Assembly: GCF_002355375.1 (NCBI RefSeq)
Contig: NZ_AP017312.1
Span: forward strand, 1,257,001 to 1,321,000
From: Aneurinibacillus soli
GTDB lineage: Bacteria; Bacillota; Bacilli; Aneurinibacillales; Aneurinibacillaceae
Length of the DNA stretch: 64,000 bases
Reading direction: 5' to 3'
Position numbers and translations under genes: made by a program. Positions 1-7,943 of the stretch are shown here, in pieces (position 1 is the stretch's first letter; the number at the start of each line of letters is the position of its first letter). The notes beneath the pieces are model-generated. The model searched no databases. It had not been told where the DNA came from and worked only from the letters and a program-made list of their open reading frames with translations.

Positions 1-33
1 GAGTCAACGATTTATTTCTCATATATACAGGAA

Positions 34-95
34 GGCACAATATACGGGAAAGCTGATTTTATTTTTCCTTAGCATATTGTGCCCTTTTGTTTTAT
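34..95 (+). terminator. Possible terminator of a gene left of the window
   Basis: A 10-bp perfect inverted repeat (GGCACAATAT at 34-43 and its complement at 74-83) is followed by a T-rich tract on the plus strand. The 30-base loop is long for an intrinsic terminator. It would serve a plus-strand gene ending before position 1. No coding sequence is seen in 1-136. Confidence 0.4.
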
Positions 96-136
96 TAGGT
101 AGTTTTTTAATAGTATCTTCACTTATGGTACAGCTT

Positions 137-1030
137 TTAGTGTTGATTTATTCCTAGCATGCCGATCCAAATTTTGTGTACCATATCTGAACTTGCGTTA
201 AATGTAGCATGACTTAAAAAGCTTGCTATTAGCCCATATCTCAAAAAGAAAAACCAATCAACGACACCACCCAAAAAATATAAATGAAAGTTTGTTATAT
301 CAGGTTTATGAAGTATAGAAAACACAGTTGAAGCAACGATTACATAGATGCATGTCCCTAATTTACTACTTCTTTGAAATATCTTTTGTACAAAAATTTC
401 TATCATAATGTTAAATAAGTTCAGCATCTTATATAAAACCATCTGCGCAGCATTAAAAGTTTTAACTTTTTCTCTTGGTAAAGGAGCTATCATTGAAAGT
501 AACAATAAACACACACCATCATAAAATAAAAAACGTGTTATAAATTCTTCATTTGATGGAGCTATGATACATGTTAGAAACCAATTAGCAAAACGGGACA
601 GATGTCCATCATCTTTTACTTGTCCACTGCCTATACCAATGATATCTCCATTAAATATTAGAGGAAGGTATCGTGTTCCTTCAAGAATAAACACGGTGAT
701 TACTCCTATTACAATTGGTTTAGAAATAACTGATATGTAGTCTTTACTAGTAATCAGTCGCTCCATGAATGCTTTTCTTAAATTTGAAAAACTCATTAGG
801 AAAAAGAGTGCCATATATGCAGGTACAAATGCCAGTTGTATATCTTCTTCTGTCATTCCCCAATTCATCTTGATATTGATGATTAAAATTAGTACACAAA
901 TAGAAATAAATATTAAAAAGAATTTCATCATTCTAATTGCTGATCTAATAGTAATCCCTCCTTTTTTCCATATACTTATGAAGATAAATGGGACAAAATG
1001 CAAAAATAAAATGACTAGTTTAATTGACAC
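137..1030 (-). CDS. CPBP-family intramembrane metalloprotease-like protein
   Basis: A 297-residue, strongly hydrophobic protein with several membrane segments. It has the three motifs expected of CPBP (Abi/CAAX-protease) proteins in the right order: EExxxR (EEFITR, about residue 161), FxxxH (FSILH, about 238) and HxxxN near the C-terminus (HATFN, about 277). These should supply the glutamate, histidine and asparagine of the membrane-embedded active site. Known members act in CAAX-type processing, bacteriocin self-immunity or signalling; the substrate here is unknown. The GTG start at 1030 lacks a well-spaced ribosome site, so the N-terminus is uncertain. Base composition is far more AT-rich than the chromosome to the right, suggesting acquired DNA. 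It diverges from the ankyrin lipoprotein gene. Confidence 0.7.
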   Translation of the reverse strand: MSIKLVILFLHFVPFIFISIWKKGGITIRSAIRMMKFFLIFISICVLILIINIKMNWGMTEEDIQLAFVPAYMALFFLMSFSNLRKAFMERLITSKDYISVISKPIVIGVITVFILEGTRYLPLIFNGDIIGIGSGQVKDDGHLSRFANWFLTCIIAPSNEEFITRFLFYDGVCLLLLSMIAPLPREKVKTFNAAQMVLYKMLNLFNIMIEIFVQKIFQRSSKLGTCIYVIVASTVFSILHKPDITNFHLYFLGGVVDWFFFLRYGLIASFLSHATFNASSDMVHKIWIGMLGINQH

Positions 1031-1147
1031 CTTTGTATTAAGAAATTAATTAAATCAACTTTGTGAAATCAATCTCAAATATTGATTAAAAGAAGGGGGG
1101 AAAGTAAAAAATTAGGTTTAATAAATTCGTTAAGTGAGGGATAAAAA

Positions 1148-2236
1148 TTGAAAAAAACGTTATTAAGCCTAATGGTTATTACTGTTCTTCTTTCGGGTTG
1201 TGGAACTACCCCAGAAAAGGCAAGAGAAGAACTTGGAAAAATGAATATCCAGTACACAAATTCAAGTTTTGTAAATGCAGCAAGTAACAATGATACAATG
1301 GTTATCGATTATTTTATTAAGTCTGGGATGAGCCCGAATGTACAGGATACAGATGGGAAGACAGCTCTAGCTGAAGCGACTAGGCTCGGACATTCTGGTA
1401 TTGCTAAAATGCTTTTTGAAAATGGGGCTGATCCTACTCTTAAAGACCGAGCGGGGATGAATGCCTTATACTATGCTGCTGCAGATGAAAATAAATTTGA
1501 CTTGTTACAATCTTTTCTTAGTAAAAAAGCGGATATTAATGCTCTGACAAATAATAAAACATTACTTATGACTGCAGCAGAAAACGGAAATAACAAAGCA
1601 ATTGATTTGCTATTAAGCAAGGGAGCAGATATTAATATAAAAAACCAACTGGGTGAAACAGCATTATCGAAAGCTGTTGTCACAGGTAGTATAGAAACAG
1701 TCAAATTATTATTAAACAAAGGTGCAAATCCTAAAGATAAAATTCAAGGAAAAGGAAGTCTGTCTACATTGGCTGCCTATTCTGGGTATAGAGAAATTAC
1801 GGAGATGTTAATAAATAAGGGTACAAAAGAAATGAGTCTTCTTGTTTTACCTGAGGTTAATAAAACAGAGGGAGTTAAAGAAAATGAAGTGATTTCTAGC
1901 AATCCAGAACTTCATTTTACCAAAAATTATAATTCAGCGAATCCCGAAGTTACTTATAATTTGGATGGAAAGGGACAAAAATTAACTTTTCGTTTTCAAA
2001 ATGATCAAGAGCATGTAGGCTGGTTCAATCCATATTACCGAGCTAAGGTTATTGTTAAAGGGGATGGAAAGGTATTATTAGAAAGTGGATTTTTGGAAGG
2101 TGGAAAATCTCCAAAGGAGTATTCAGTTGAGGTAAAAGGAATAAAAAATTTAACATTAAGTGTGCACTATGATTCGAAAGATGGGTTGGCAGATAATAAA
2201 AGTACAATTTTTAATCCCGTAATTTTGGTTCAGTAA
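1148..2236 (+). CDS. Ankyrin-repeat lipoprotein with C-terminal beta-rich domain
   Basis: 362 residues from a TTG start preceded by a GTGAGGG ribosome site. Residues 1-18 form a lipoprotein signal with lipobox LLSGC (Cys18), so it should be anchored outside the membrane. About residues 40-230 are five to six ankyrin repeats (GADPTLKD, KGADINIKN and KGANPKD style loops), a protein-binding scaffold. Residues about 255-362 form a separate beta-rich domain (GWFNPYYRAKV, LSVHYDSKDG) resembling NPCBM/NEW2-type carbohydrate-binding modules; that resemblance is tentative. The region is AT-rich like its divergent protease neighbour. Role unknown; a surface or immunity scaffold is possible. Confidence 0.75.
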   Translation: MKKTLLSLMVITVLLSGCGTTPEKAREELGKMNIQYTNSSFVNAASNNDTMVIDYFIKSGMSPNVQDTDGKTALAEATRLGHSGIAKMLFENGADPTLKDRAGMNALYYAAADENKFDLLQSFLSKKADINALTNNKTLLMTAAENGNNKAIDLLLSKGADINIKNQLGETALSKAVVTGSIETVKLLLNKGANPKDKIQGKGSLSTLAAYSGYREITEMLINKGTKEMSLLVLPEVNKTEGVKENEVISSNPELHFTKNYNSANPEVTYNLDGKGQKLTFRFQNDQEHVGWFNPYYRAKVIVKGDGKVLLESGFLEGGKSPKEYSVEVKGIKNLTLSVHYDSKDGLADNKSTIFNPVILVQ

Positions 2237-2249
2237 TGGATAGCTAAAA

Positions 2250-2297
2250 ATAGGCTCATCCGCTGGAACCGTACAGGCACGGACTGGGCGGGGCGCT
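2250..2297 (+). repeat. Probable fragment of the inverted-repeat element family
   Basis: Between the ankyrin gene and sigK, the stretch with TCCGCTGG and CGTACAGGC in that order resembles the right half of the repeat elements, where TCCGCTGGGGAATCGCGTACAGGC occurs in the reverse of 33035-33070. Only about 40 bases match and no partner arm was found, so this would be a truncated remnant. Confidence 0.35.
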
Positions 2298-2305
2298 CAT
2301 ACCCT
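2278..2305 (+). promoter_or_regulatory. Candidate sigma-K/sigma-E type promoter of sigK
   Basis: CATACCCT at 2298-2305 fits the CATAnnnT -10 pattern of sigma-K promoters and is close to the sigma-E -10. An AC dinucleotide lies about 16-17 bases upstream (GCACG), the minimal -35 of sigma-K. It lies about 35 bases before the sigK ATG. sigK is known to be transcribed by sigma-E and then sigma-K, so the context fits; the match itself is short. Confidence 0.4.
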
Positions 2306-2339
2306 GAGATAAGGTGAAAAACATCTCGGAGGTGACGCC

Positions 2340-3053
2340 ATGTCAAGCTTGTTCGCAATGCTGACTATGTTTTTCAAAGACATGATGATGTTCGTGTCGT
2401 ACATCAAGAACAACGCATTTCCACAGCCGCTTAGTGAGATGGAAGAGAATCGGTATCTGGATTTGATGGCGGAAGGGGATAAGTATGCGCGGAATATGCT
2501 GATCGAGCACAATTTACGTTTGGTAGCGCATATAACAAAGAAGTTTGAAAACACCGGAGAAGACAGTGAAGACTTGATTTCCATTGGTACGATTGGACTT
2601 ATTAAGGCGATTGAAAGTTATAAGAAAAACAAAGGTACGAAGCTGGCAACATATGCAGCTCGCTGTATTGAAAACGAGATTCTCATGCATCTTAGATCTT
2701 TGAAGAAAACGAAGAAAGATGTATCTCTTCATGACCCGATCGGAACCGATAAAGAAGGAAACGAGATTTCCCTTATAGATATCTTAGGAACAGAGGCAAA
2801 CGAAATTGAGGATCTGGTGCAGCTCAAAATTGAGAAAAACAAAATTTACAAGCATATTCACATCCTCGATGAGAGAGAAAAAGAAGTCATCATTGGCCGC
2901 TTTGGATTAGATAACGAGGAAGAACGAACGCAACGGGAAATTGCACGGGAGTTGGGTATTTCACGGTCTTACGTGTCACGAATTGAAAAAAGAGCGTTGC
3001 TAAAACTTTTCCATGAGTTTTATCGGAAGAATGAAAACGGTATAAAAAGCTAG
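2340..3053 (+). CDS. sigK: RNA polymerase sporulation sigma factor SigK, complete
   Basis: 237 residues, intact and uninterrupted. The hydrophobic pro-sequence of 20 residues ends just before [12 protein letters not shown], the same place where pro-sigma-K of B. subtilis is cleaved, so mother-cell activation by SpoIVFB-type processing is expected. Region 2 contains [14 protein letters not shown] and [12 protein letters not shown]; region 4 contains the helix-turn-helix [20 protein letters not shown]. An SD sequence (GGAGGTG) sits ahead of the ATG. In B. subtilis and some relatives this gene is split by the skin element within the codons for NEISLID; here that point (nt 2760) is uninterrupted, but a second copy of everything downstream of it lies at 7283. 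It directs late mother-cell sporulation genes. Confidence 0.95.
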   Translation: MSSLFAMLTMFFKDMMMFVSYIKNNAFPQPLSEMEENRYLDLMAEGDKYARNMLIEHNLRLVAHITKKFENTGEDSEDLISIGTIGLIKAIESYKKNKGTKLATYAARCIENEILMHLRSLKKTKKDVSLHDPIGTDKEGNEISLIDILGTEANEIEDLVQLKIEKNKIYKHIHILDEREKEVIIGRFGLDNEEERTQREIARELGISRSYVSRIEKRALLKLFHEFYRKNENGIKS

Positions 3054-3061
3054 ACCAGAAC

Positions 3062-3100
3062 AAAAAGGACGCTTCCCGCTTTGGGAGCGTCCTTTTTGTC
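3062..3100 (+). terminator. Intrinsic terminator of sigK
   Basis: A GC-rich stem (GGACGCTTCCC with GGGAGCGTCC) flanked by A- and T-runs follows the sigK stop. The same GGACGC/GCGTCC hairpin, with different loop sequence, follows the orphan sigK fragment at 7598. Confidence 0.9.
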
Positions 3101-3278
3101 GTAAACCAAGCCTTACGGAGAGAATAGAAGGAGTTTAGCTAAGTTTATTATAAATTGAGTAAGTAAACAGTGCTTTTTAGTATATAGATCTGGTTTTGTT
3201 CAGAATTTGTTTAGAAGCCTCTGATACAATACAAAATTGTAAATCAATTTTGTAGAAAAAAGGAGGTAAGAATATTTC

Positions 3279-4886
3279 ATGTTCAAAATCAAATCAGTCT
3301 ATGTATGTTTTCTTTCTTTTCTTTTCATCTTTTCAACGTTTATAGGGGGACCGTTTACGAATCAAGTGTATGCTAAGACTCTTTGGGATGTAGTAGGGAC
3401 TGCCGGTTTCTCTTCCGGACAAATTAACTTCCCTTCACTTGCAATTGCCCCAGATGGAACGCCGTACGTAGCGTATACGGAAAGTAACGATAACAATAAT
3501 AAAGCAACGGTCAAGAAGTTTAATGGGTCAGGTTGGGAGACAGTAGGTACTGAAGGGTTCTCCGACGGTGCAGTTCACTACCCCTCGATTGCGATTGCTT
3601 CCGATGGAACGCCGTACGTAGCGTATAAGGATTGGGGGAACGGTCGGAAAGCAACGGTCATGAAATTTAATGGATCAAGTTGGGTACCGGTAGGCCCAGT
3701 AGGTTTCTCCGCTGGTTATGCTAACTACACGTCACTTGTGATTGCTCCGGATGGAACGCTGTATGTAGCGTATCAAGATCAGGCGAACGCTTCTAGAGCA
3801 ACGGTCAAGAAGTTTAATGTTCAAACTTCAAGTTGGGATACAGTAGGAGCAGGAGTAGGAGGAACTGGCGGTTTCTCTGCGGGTGAAGCCTATGATCTTT
3901 CATTTGCGATTTCTCCGAATGGAACGCCGTACGTAGCGTATACGGATACGGTGAATGGTTACAGAGCAACGGTTCAGAAGTTTAATGGGTCAAGTTGGGT
4001 ACCGGTAGGTCTAGTAGGTTTCACCGCTGGTTATGCTTCCAAGCCTTCACTTGCGATTGCTCCGGATGGAACGCCGTACCTAGCGTATGGTGATGGGCCG
4101 TACCAACTGTATGGTGGTGATGAAGGGAACGGTTATAAAGCAACGGTTAAGAAGTTTACTGGATCGGGTTTATCGGGCTGGGAGACGGTAGGAACGGAGG
4201 GCTTCTCAGCCGATAGGATGTCCTTCCTTTCACTTACGATTGCTTCCGATGGAACGCCGTACCTAGCGTATCAAGACGGTCTTCAGTACCTTTATAAAGC
4301 AACGGTCAAGAAATTTAATGGGTCAAGTTGGGAGTCGATAGGAACGGAGGGATTCTCCGCTGGTCTCTCTAACTACATTTCTATTAAATTTGCCCCAGAT
4401 GGAACACCGTATGTAGCATATCTGGATGGGGGAAACGGTGTTAAAGCAACAGTCATGAAATATTCGACCGTATATACGGTGACCTATGAGGCGGGAGCGA
4501 ACGGCACAATCAGCTCAACAAGTGAGAATGTAGCACCCGGGAACCGTCCATCGTCGGTGCCTACGGTAACATCAAATATGGGTTATACATTTGCAGGATG
4601 GAGTAGTGATGGAGGAACGACAAAGCTGAGCAACGCACAAGTAGCGGCAACGCCAGTAACGGACGATATTACGTACACGGCGTACTATAAGGCGAAAGGT
4701 GATGCTAACGGGGATGGTGTGATAAGTCCGGCAGATGCCCTTCTCATCATCCAATATGCGCAGGGAAAAATCACGTTAACAGATGAGCAAAAAATGGATC
4801 TGGATATGAATGGTGATGGGAAAGTCGATAATCTGGACGCCAAAATCATTCTGGATATTTGCACGGGGAAAGGGAGAGTGGGCTAA
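3279..4886 (+). CDS. Secreted seven-bladed propeller protein with dockerin domain
   Basis: 535 residues with a signal peptide (about 1-32, ending near QVYA). Residues about 36-400 are seven repeats of 50-60 residues with the pattern GFSxG, S(L/I)xIAPDGTPYVAY, NGxKATVKKFNGSSW; seven such repeats suggest a beta-propeller. About 400-473 is an InlB-like/Listeria-Bacteroides repeat (GYTFAGWSSDG). About 474-535 is a type I dockerin with two calcium-loop segments (DANGDGVISPADA and DMNGDGKVDNLDA). Dockerins bind cohesins, and the next gene, which starts at the very next base, encodes cohesins; the two probably form one surface complex. The propeller's ligand is unknown. It lies inside the segment bounded by the two sigK 3' copies. 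An AGGAGG site precedes the ATG. Confidence 0.85.
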   Translation: MFKIKSVYVCFLSFLFIFSTFIGGPFTNQVYAKTLWDVVGTAGFSSGQINFPSLAIAPDGTPYVAYTESNDNNNKATVKKFNGSGWETVGTEGFSDGAVHYPSIAIASDGTPYVAYKDWGNGRKATVMKFNGSSWVPVGPVGFSAGYANYTSLVIAPDGTLYVAYQDQANASRATVKKFNVQTSSWDTVGAGVGGTGGFSAGEAYDLSFAISPNGTPYVAYTDTVNGYRATVQKFNGSSWVPVGLVGFTAGYASKPSLAIAPDGTPYLAYGDGPYQLYGGDEGNGYKATVKKFTGSGLSGWETVGTEGFSADRMSFLSLTIASDGTPYLAYQDGLQYLYKATVKKFNGSSWESIGTEGFSAGLSNYISIKFAPDGTPYVAYLDGGNGVKATVMKYSTVYTVTYEAGANGTISSTSENVAPGNRPSSVPTVTSNMGYTFAGWSSDGGTTKLSNAQVAATPVTDDITYTAYYKAKGDANGDGVISPADALLIIQYAQGKITLTDEQKMDLDMNGDGKVDNLDAKIILDICTGKGRVG

Positions 4887-7121
4887 TTGAAAGATAGCAA
4901 AATTGCTGGAAGACGTTTTGTTTTGCGCCGATTGATTTCGATGATGATGGTGTTGTGTATGATGTTTTCCCTAAGCTCAATGGGTGTCGTTAGTGCAGCA
5001 ACTGCCACCCATACAATTGAAGCTGGTAATGTAACAGGAAAGATTGGGGATACCGTTGACATTCCGGTATATGTGAATCCCATAAAAGAGATTATTGGCT
5101 ATACGATTACAACAACATATGACTCTATTTCGTTGGAGCCGGTAGAGGTAAAGGATGAAGCAACTTCTAGTATTTTTACTCCAGATAAAACAGTAAATGG
5201 CCAAGTGAAAGTTACGGCATCAACGTTTGGAACCGATTTTTTTATTAATAAAAGACAGAAAGTATTTACGATTCGGTTCAAAATTAAAGACACAGCATCC
5301 CTTCCTGGTACAACGCCAGTGAGCCTGTCTGGTACGGTTACAGAAGATGTAGATCCGATAGAGGCGACAGCCATATCAGGCAAAGTATCATTACAGGGTA
5401 CAGCAACCGTAGGAATCGGTAGTGCAAGTGGACAAGCAGGAGCAACGGTAGTGGTGCCGGTTACGGCAACCAGCGCATTGCCAGCTATCGGTTCTTATGG
5501 GATGCAGATTGATTTTGACAAAAGTGCACTGGAAGTCGTCAGCATTCAAGAAGATTCGGGTGGTGACATCTTTTCGTCGAACTACAACAATACGGAAGGT
5601 TGGCTGAAAACAGCGTGGGCTGACGGTACTGGTGGTGACAGCCCGATCGGTGCAGGCAAGAAACTATTCACGGTAACGTTCAAGATTAAAAATACAGCCA
5701 CAGCAGGCGACAAGGCATTGACCGTCAATACAAACGCAAACGATGTGCAATATTTCTCGCTTACGGATACACTTGCAACGGAAATGAGTAAGACACTAAA
5801 CGTTGGGAAAGTAACGGTGACGGCATCGACACCGCCTTCTAACGGTGGTGGAGGTGGAGGTCGAGACTCTTCTACTCCAAGTAACACCCGAACCTCTTCT
5901 GTTCTAGTCGGGGAGAATGAAAAAGGGAAACAAGCAGCTAGTGTAGAGATTACACGAACTGTTACAGCAGATGGGAAAAAGAGTGATACAGTAACTTTAG
6001 ATTCCAAAAAAGCAGCCGAAGCGATTGCCAAAGCGACAGATAACATGAACAAGGTAACTGTCTCCATTCCTGATCTGAAAGGAAATGAAGCGCAGGAGAT
6101 TGTAGCGAATGTACAGAAAGAGGCATTGGCTACCATGGCAGACAAAGGATTCTCAGCTCAAGTTGTGACAGATAAAGCGACGATTGAACTTCCGAAAGAA
6201 ACGGTGTCGTCTCTCAGTAAAAAAGACGTATACATGAAAATTGAGCCTGTAACGAAAGAAACCGAGATTCAACAAACAAAAACATTGCTGAGTGTACAGG
6301 CGAAGGATGGAAATGTAATCGGAACTCCGTTACACATCGAGACGAACTTCTCGGGTCGTACGAAAATCACGCTTCCATTGAAGGGAATGAACATCCCAAC
6401 CGAAGTGAAGGAACAGGAAGCGTTCTTACATTCTCTCGCTGTCTTCATTGAACATAGCGATGGCGAGAAAAAAGTAGATAAAGGCGAAATTCAATACGAT
6501 GAGAAGAAAAATCCAATCGGTCTTTCAATTTGGGTGGATAAGTTCAGTACCTTCACGATTGTTGGGCTGCCAGAAAAGAAGGAAGAAACTAAAGCTGCTT
6601 TGAAAGACATTCAAGGGCACTGGGCAGAAGCGCGCATTCAACAACTTGTACAAAGCGGAGCCGTTAACGGTTATCCAGATGGTACGTTTAAACCAAACCA
6701 AACGATTACCCGTGCTGAATTTGTCGCAATGGTCGTAAAAGCATTTGGATTACAACCAAAAGAAAATCAGGGTGTTGTCTTTACTGACATCCAGAACCAT
6801 TGGGCAAAAGAAGCGATCAAAATAGCATACGCGAATGGAATTATCAACGGCTACAATGCCACAACATTTGGAGCCAACGACACGATTACGCGCGAACAAA
6901 TGGCGGTCATTTTAACGAACATCAAGAAGAACGGTACAGAAGGAAAACAACTGTCATTCAAGGATGCAACGTCGATCTCTGCATGGGCACAAAAAGCAGT
7001 AAGCAAGGCAGTAGAAGAAGGAATCGTTACGGGCTATCCAGATCAAACGTTCAAGCCGCATAAGACGGCTACAAGAGCGGAAGCGGTAACCATGATTCAT
7101 AATGCTTTAACCATGAAATAA
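4887..7121 (+). CDS. SLH-anchored scaffold protein with two cohesin-like domains
   Basis: 744 residues from a TTG start directly abutting the stop of the dockerin gene. A signal peptide spans about 1-37. Two cohesin-like beta domains follow: about 40-170 (GKIGDTVDIPVYVNP, IGYTITTTYDS) and about 172-310 (GQAGATVVVPVTATS, GSYGMQIDFDKSALEVVS). A Gly/Ser/Thr linker (about 315-330) and a long region of uncertain fold (about 335-570) come next. The C-terminus carries three SLH domains (571-744; GHWAEARIQQL, NHWAKEAIKIAYANGIINGY, TGYPDQTFKP), which bind pyruvylated secondary cell-wall polymer. The architecture matches a small anchoring scaffoldin. It should hold the adjacent dockerin protein at the cell surface. 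Confidence 0.85.
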   Translation: MKDSKIAGRRFVLRRLISMMMVLCMMFSLSSMGVVSAATATHTIEAGNVTGKIGDTVDIPVYVNPIKEIIGYTITTTYDSISLEPVEVKDEATSSIFTPDKTVNGQVKVTASTFGTDFFINKRQKVFTIRFKIKDTASLPGTTPVSLSGTVTEDVDPIEATAISGKVSLQGTATVGIGSASGQAGATVVVPVTATSALPAIGSYGMQIDFDKSALEVVSIQEDSGGDIFSSNYNNTEGWLKTAWADGTGGDSPIGAGKKLFTVTFKIKNTATAGDKALTVNTNANDVQYFSLTDTLATEMSKTLNVGKVTVTASTPPSNGGGGGGRDSSTPSNTRTSSVLVGENEKGKQAASVEITRTVTADGKKSDTVTLDSKKAAEAIAKATDNMNKVTVSIPDLKGNEAQEIVANVQKEALATMADKGFSAQVVTDKATIELPKETVSSLSKKDVYMKIEPVTKETEIQQTKTLLSVQAKDGNVIGTPLHIETNFSGRTKITLPLKGMNIPTEVKEQEAFLHSLAVFIEHSDGEKKVDKGEIQYDEKKNPIGLSIWVDKFSTFTIVGLPEKKEETKAALKDIQGHWAEARIQQLVQSGAVNGYPDGTFKPNQTITRAEFVAMVVKAFGLQPKENQGVVFTDIQNHWAKEAIKIAYANGIINGYNATTFGANDTITREQMAVILTNIKKNGTEGKQLSFKDATSISAWAQKAVSKAVEEGIVTGYPDQTFKPHKTATRAEAVTMIHNALTMK

Positions 7122-7134
7122 GATAAGGAACAAG

Positions 7135-7187
7135 AAGTCTGACATGTACCCGATTCATAAGAAATGGGGAATTGTTGGGCTTTTTTA
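7135..7187 (+). terminator. Terminator of the cohesin/dockerin operon
   Basis: AAGTCTGACA (7135-7144) can pair fully, using three G-U pairs, with TGTTGGGCTT (7173-7182), followed by a T run. Confidence 0.65.
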
Positions 7188-7282
7188 TATAGATAGTATA
7201 CTTGCTGTGTCCCTTCGGATAGATACCTTTATCAAGTAAAGGGAACTACGTTTATTTGAAAAACAGATAACCCATTAGTAGA

Positions 7283-7576
7283 AATGAAATTAGCCTAATC
7301 GATATTCTAGGTACGGAAGCTAATGAAATCGAAGACCTTGTTCAGCTCAAAATCGAAAAAAATAAAATCTATAAGCACATTCATATTCTCGATGAACGGG
7401 AAAAGGAAGTCATCATCGGTCGTTTTGGACTCGACAACGAAGAAGAGCGTACCCAGCGTGAGATTGCGCGGGAGCTAGGGATTTCACGGTCCTATGTGTC
7501 ACGCATTGAGAAGCGGGCATTGCTTAAGCTGTTCCATGAATTTTATCGTAAGAATGAAAGCGAAGTAAAAAATTAA
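7283..7576 (+). pseudogene. sigK: Orphan 3' fragment of a second sigK
   Basis: 97 codons plus stop encode a protein segment from [18 protein letters not shown] to the C-terminus, identical to residues 141-232 of the complete SigK and differing only in the last few residues (93 of 97 identical). By hand count about 67 of 294 bases differ, almost all synonymous, so this is an old or interspecies copy rather than a recent duplication. Its first five bases are AATGA, the core at which the B. subtilis skin element splits sigK (from memory). Upstream similarity stops there, and an in-frame TAA lies five codons earlier (7268-7270). There is no start codon or ribosome site, so it is not an independent gene. 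Its own terminator and csp follow. Confidence 0.9.
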
Positions 7577-7597
7577 TGGTTTTATCTATTTTCACAG

Positions 7598-7630
7598 AAA
7601 AGGACGCCCCCCAATGGGGAGCGTCCTTTT
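7598..7630. terminator. Bidirectional terminator between sigK fragment and csp
   Basis: AAAAGGACGCCCCCC-AAT-GGGGAGCGTCCTTTT: a strong stem with A-run before and T-run after, so it can serve both the plus-strand fragment and the minus-strand cold-shock gene. It is homologous to the hairpin at 3062. Confidence 0.9.
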
Positions 7631-7643
7631 GCATAACTGAGCC

Positions 7644-7847
7644 TTACAGTTTAACTACGTTTTCAGCTTGTGGTCCACGGTTGCCCTGAACGATCGAGAA
7701 CTGAACGCGTTGTCCTTCTTCTAACGATTTGAATCCTTCGCCTGTGATCGCGCTGAAGTGAACGAATACATCGCTGCCGCCTTCAACTTCGATAAAGCCA
7801 AAACCTTTTTCAGCATTAAACCACTTAACTGTTCCTGTTGTTTGCAT
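7644..7847 (-). CDS. Cold-shock protein (CspA/CspB family)
   Basis: 67 residues, the usual family length. RNP1 (KGFGFIEV) and RNP2 (VFVHFSAI) motifs are present, giving a single-stranded RNA/DNA-binding OB fold used as an RNA chaperone. The ATG at 7847 sits eight bases after a perfect GGAGG; an in-frame upstream TTG would translate the ribosome site and is rejected. It converges on the orphan sigK fragment and has a promoter about 70-95 bases upstream. Confidence 0.95.
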   Translation of the reverse strand: MQTTGTVKWFNAEKGFGFIEVEGGSDVFVHFSAITGEGFKSLEEGQRVQFSIVQGNRGPQAENVVKL

Positions 7848-7888
7848 GAAAGGAACCTCCAAAAAATTATTATTTATATAGGGTCTCT

Positions 7889-7903
7889 ATTTACCGGGTA
7901 AAT
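7889..7903. promoter_or_regulatory. Palindrome in the csp leader
   Basis: ATTTACC-G-GGTAAAT is a perfect inverted repeat placed a few bases downstream of the expected csp transcription start. It could be an operator or a leader hairpin. Only the symmetry and position are seen. Confidence 0.4.
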
Positions 7904-7913
7904 AAACACTCAT

Positions 7914-7943
7914 ATATCAAGAAGTGGATCGTACTTTTGACAA
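7914..7943 (-). promoter_or_regulatory. Probable sigma-A promoter of csp
   Basis: On the minus strand TTGTCA (7938-7943) and TGATAT (7914-7919) are 18 bases apart, leaving a leader of about 60 bases before the csp ATG. Confidence 0.5.

Noticed and set aside
5582-6145. 187-codon open frame on the minus strand inside the cohesin-SLH gene
   Set aside because: It is antisense to well-supported cohesin domains and gives a low-complexity Ser/Val/Pro/Phe protein with no ribosome site; it comes from the repetitive codons of the real gene.
3104-7282. Serine recombinase or other integrase gene within the sigK-flanked segment
   Set aside because: Looked for because skin elements carry one; all sizeable plus-strand frames there are the propeller-dockerin and cohesin-SLH genes, and no recombinase motif is seen on either strand.
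7644-7862. Longer form of the cold-shock protein starting at a TTG at 7862
   Set aside because: The extra five codons consist of the GGAGG ribosome site of the real ATG at 7847.
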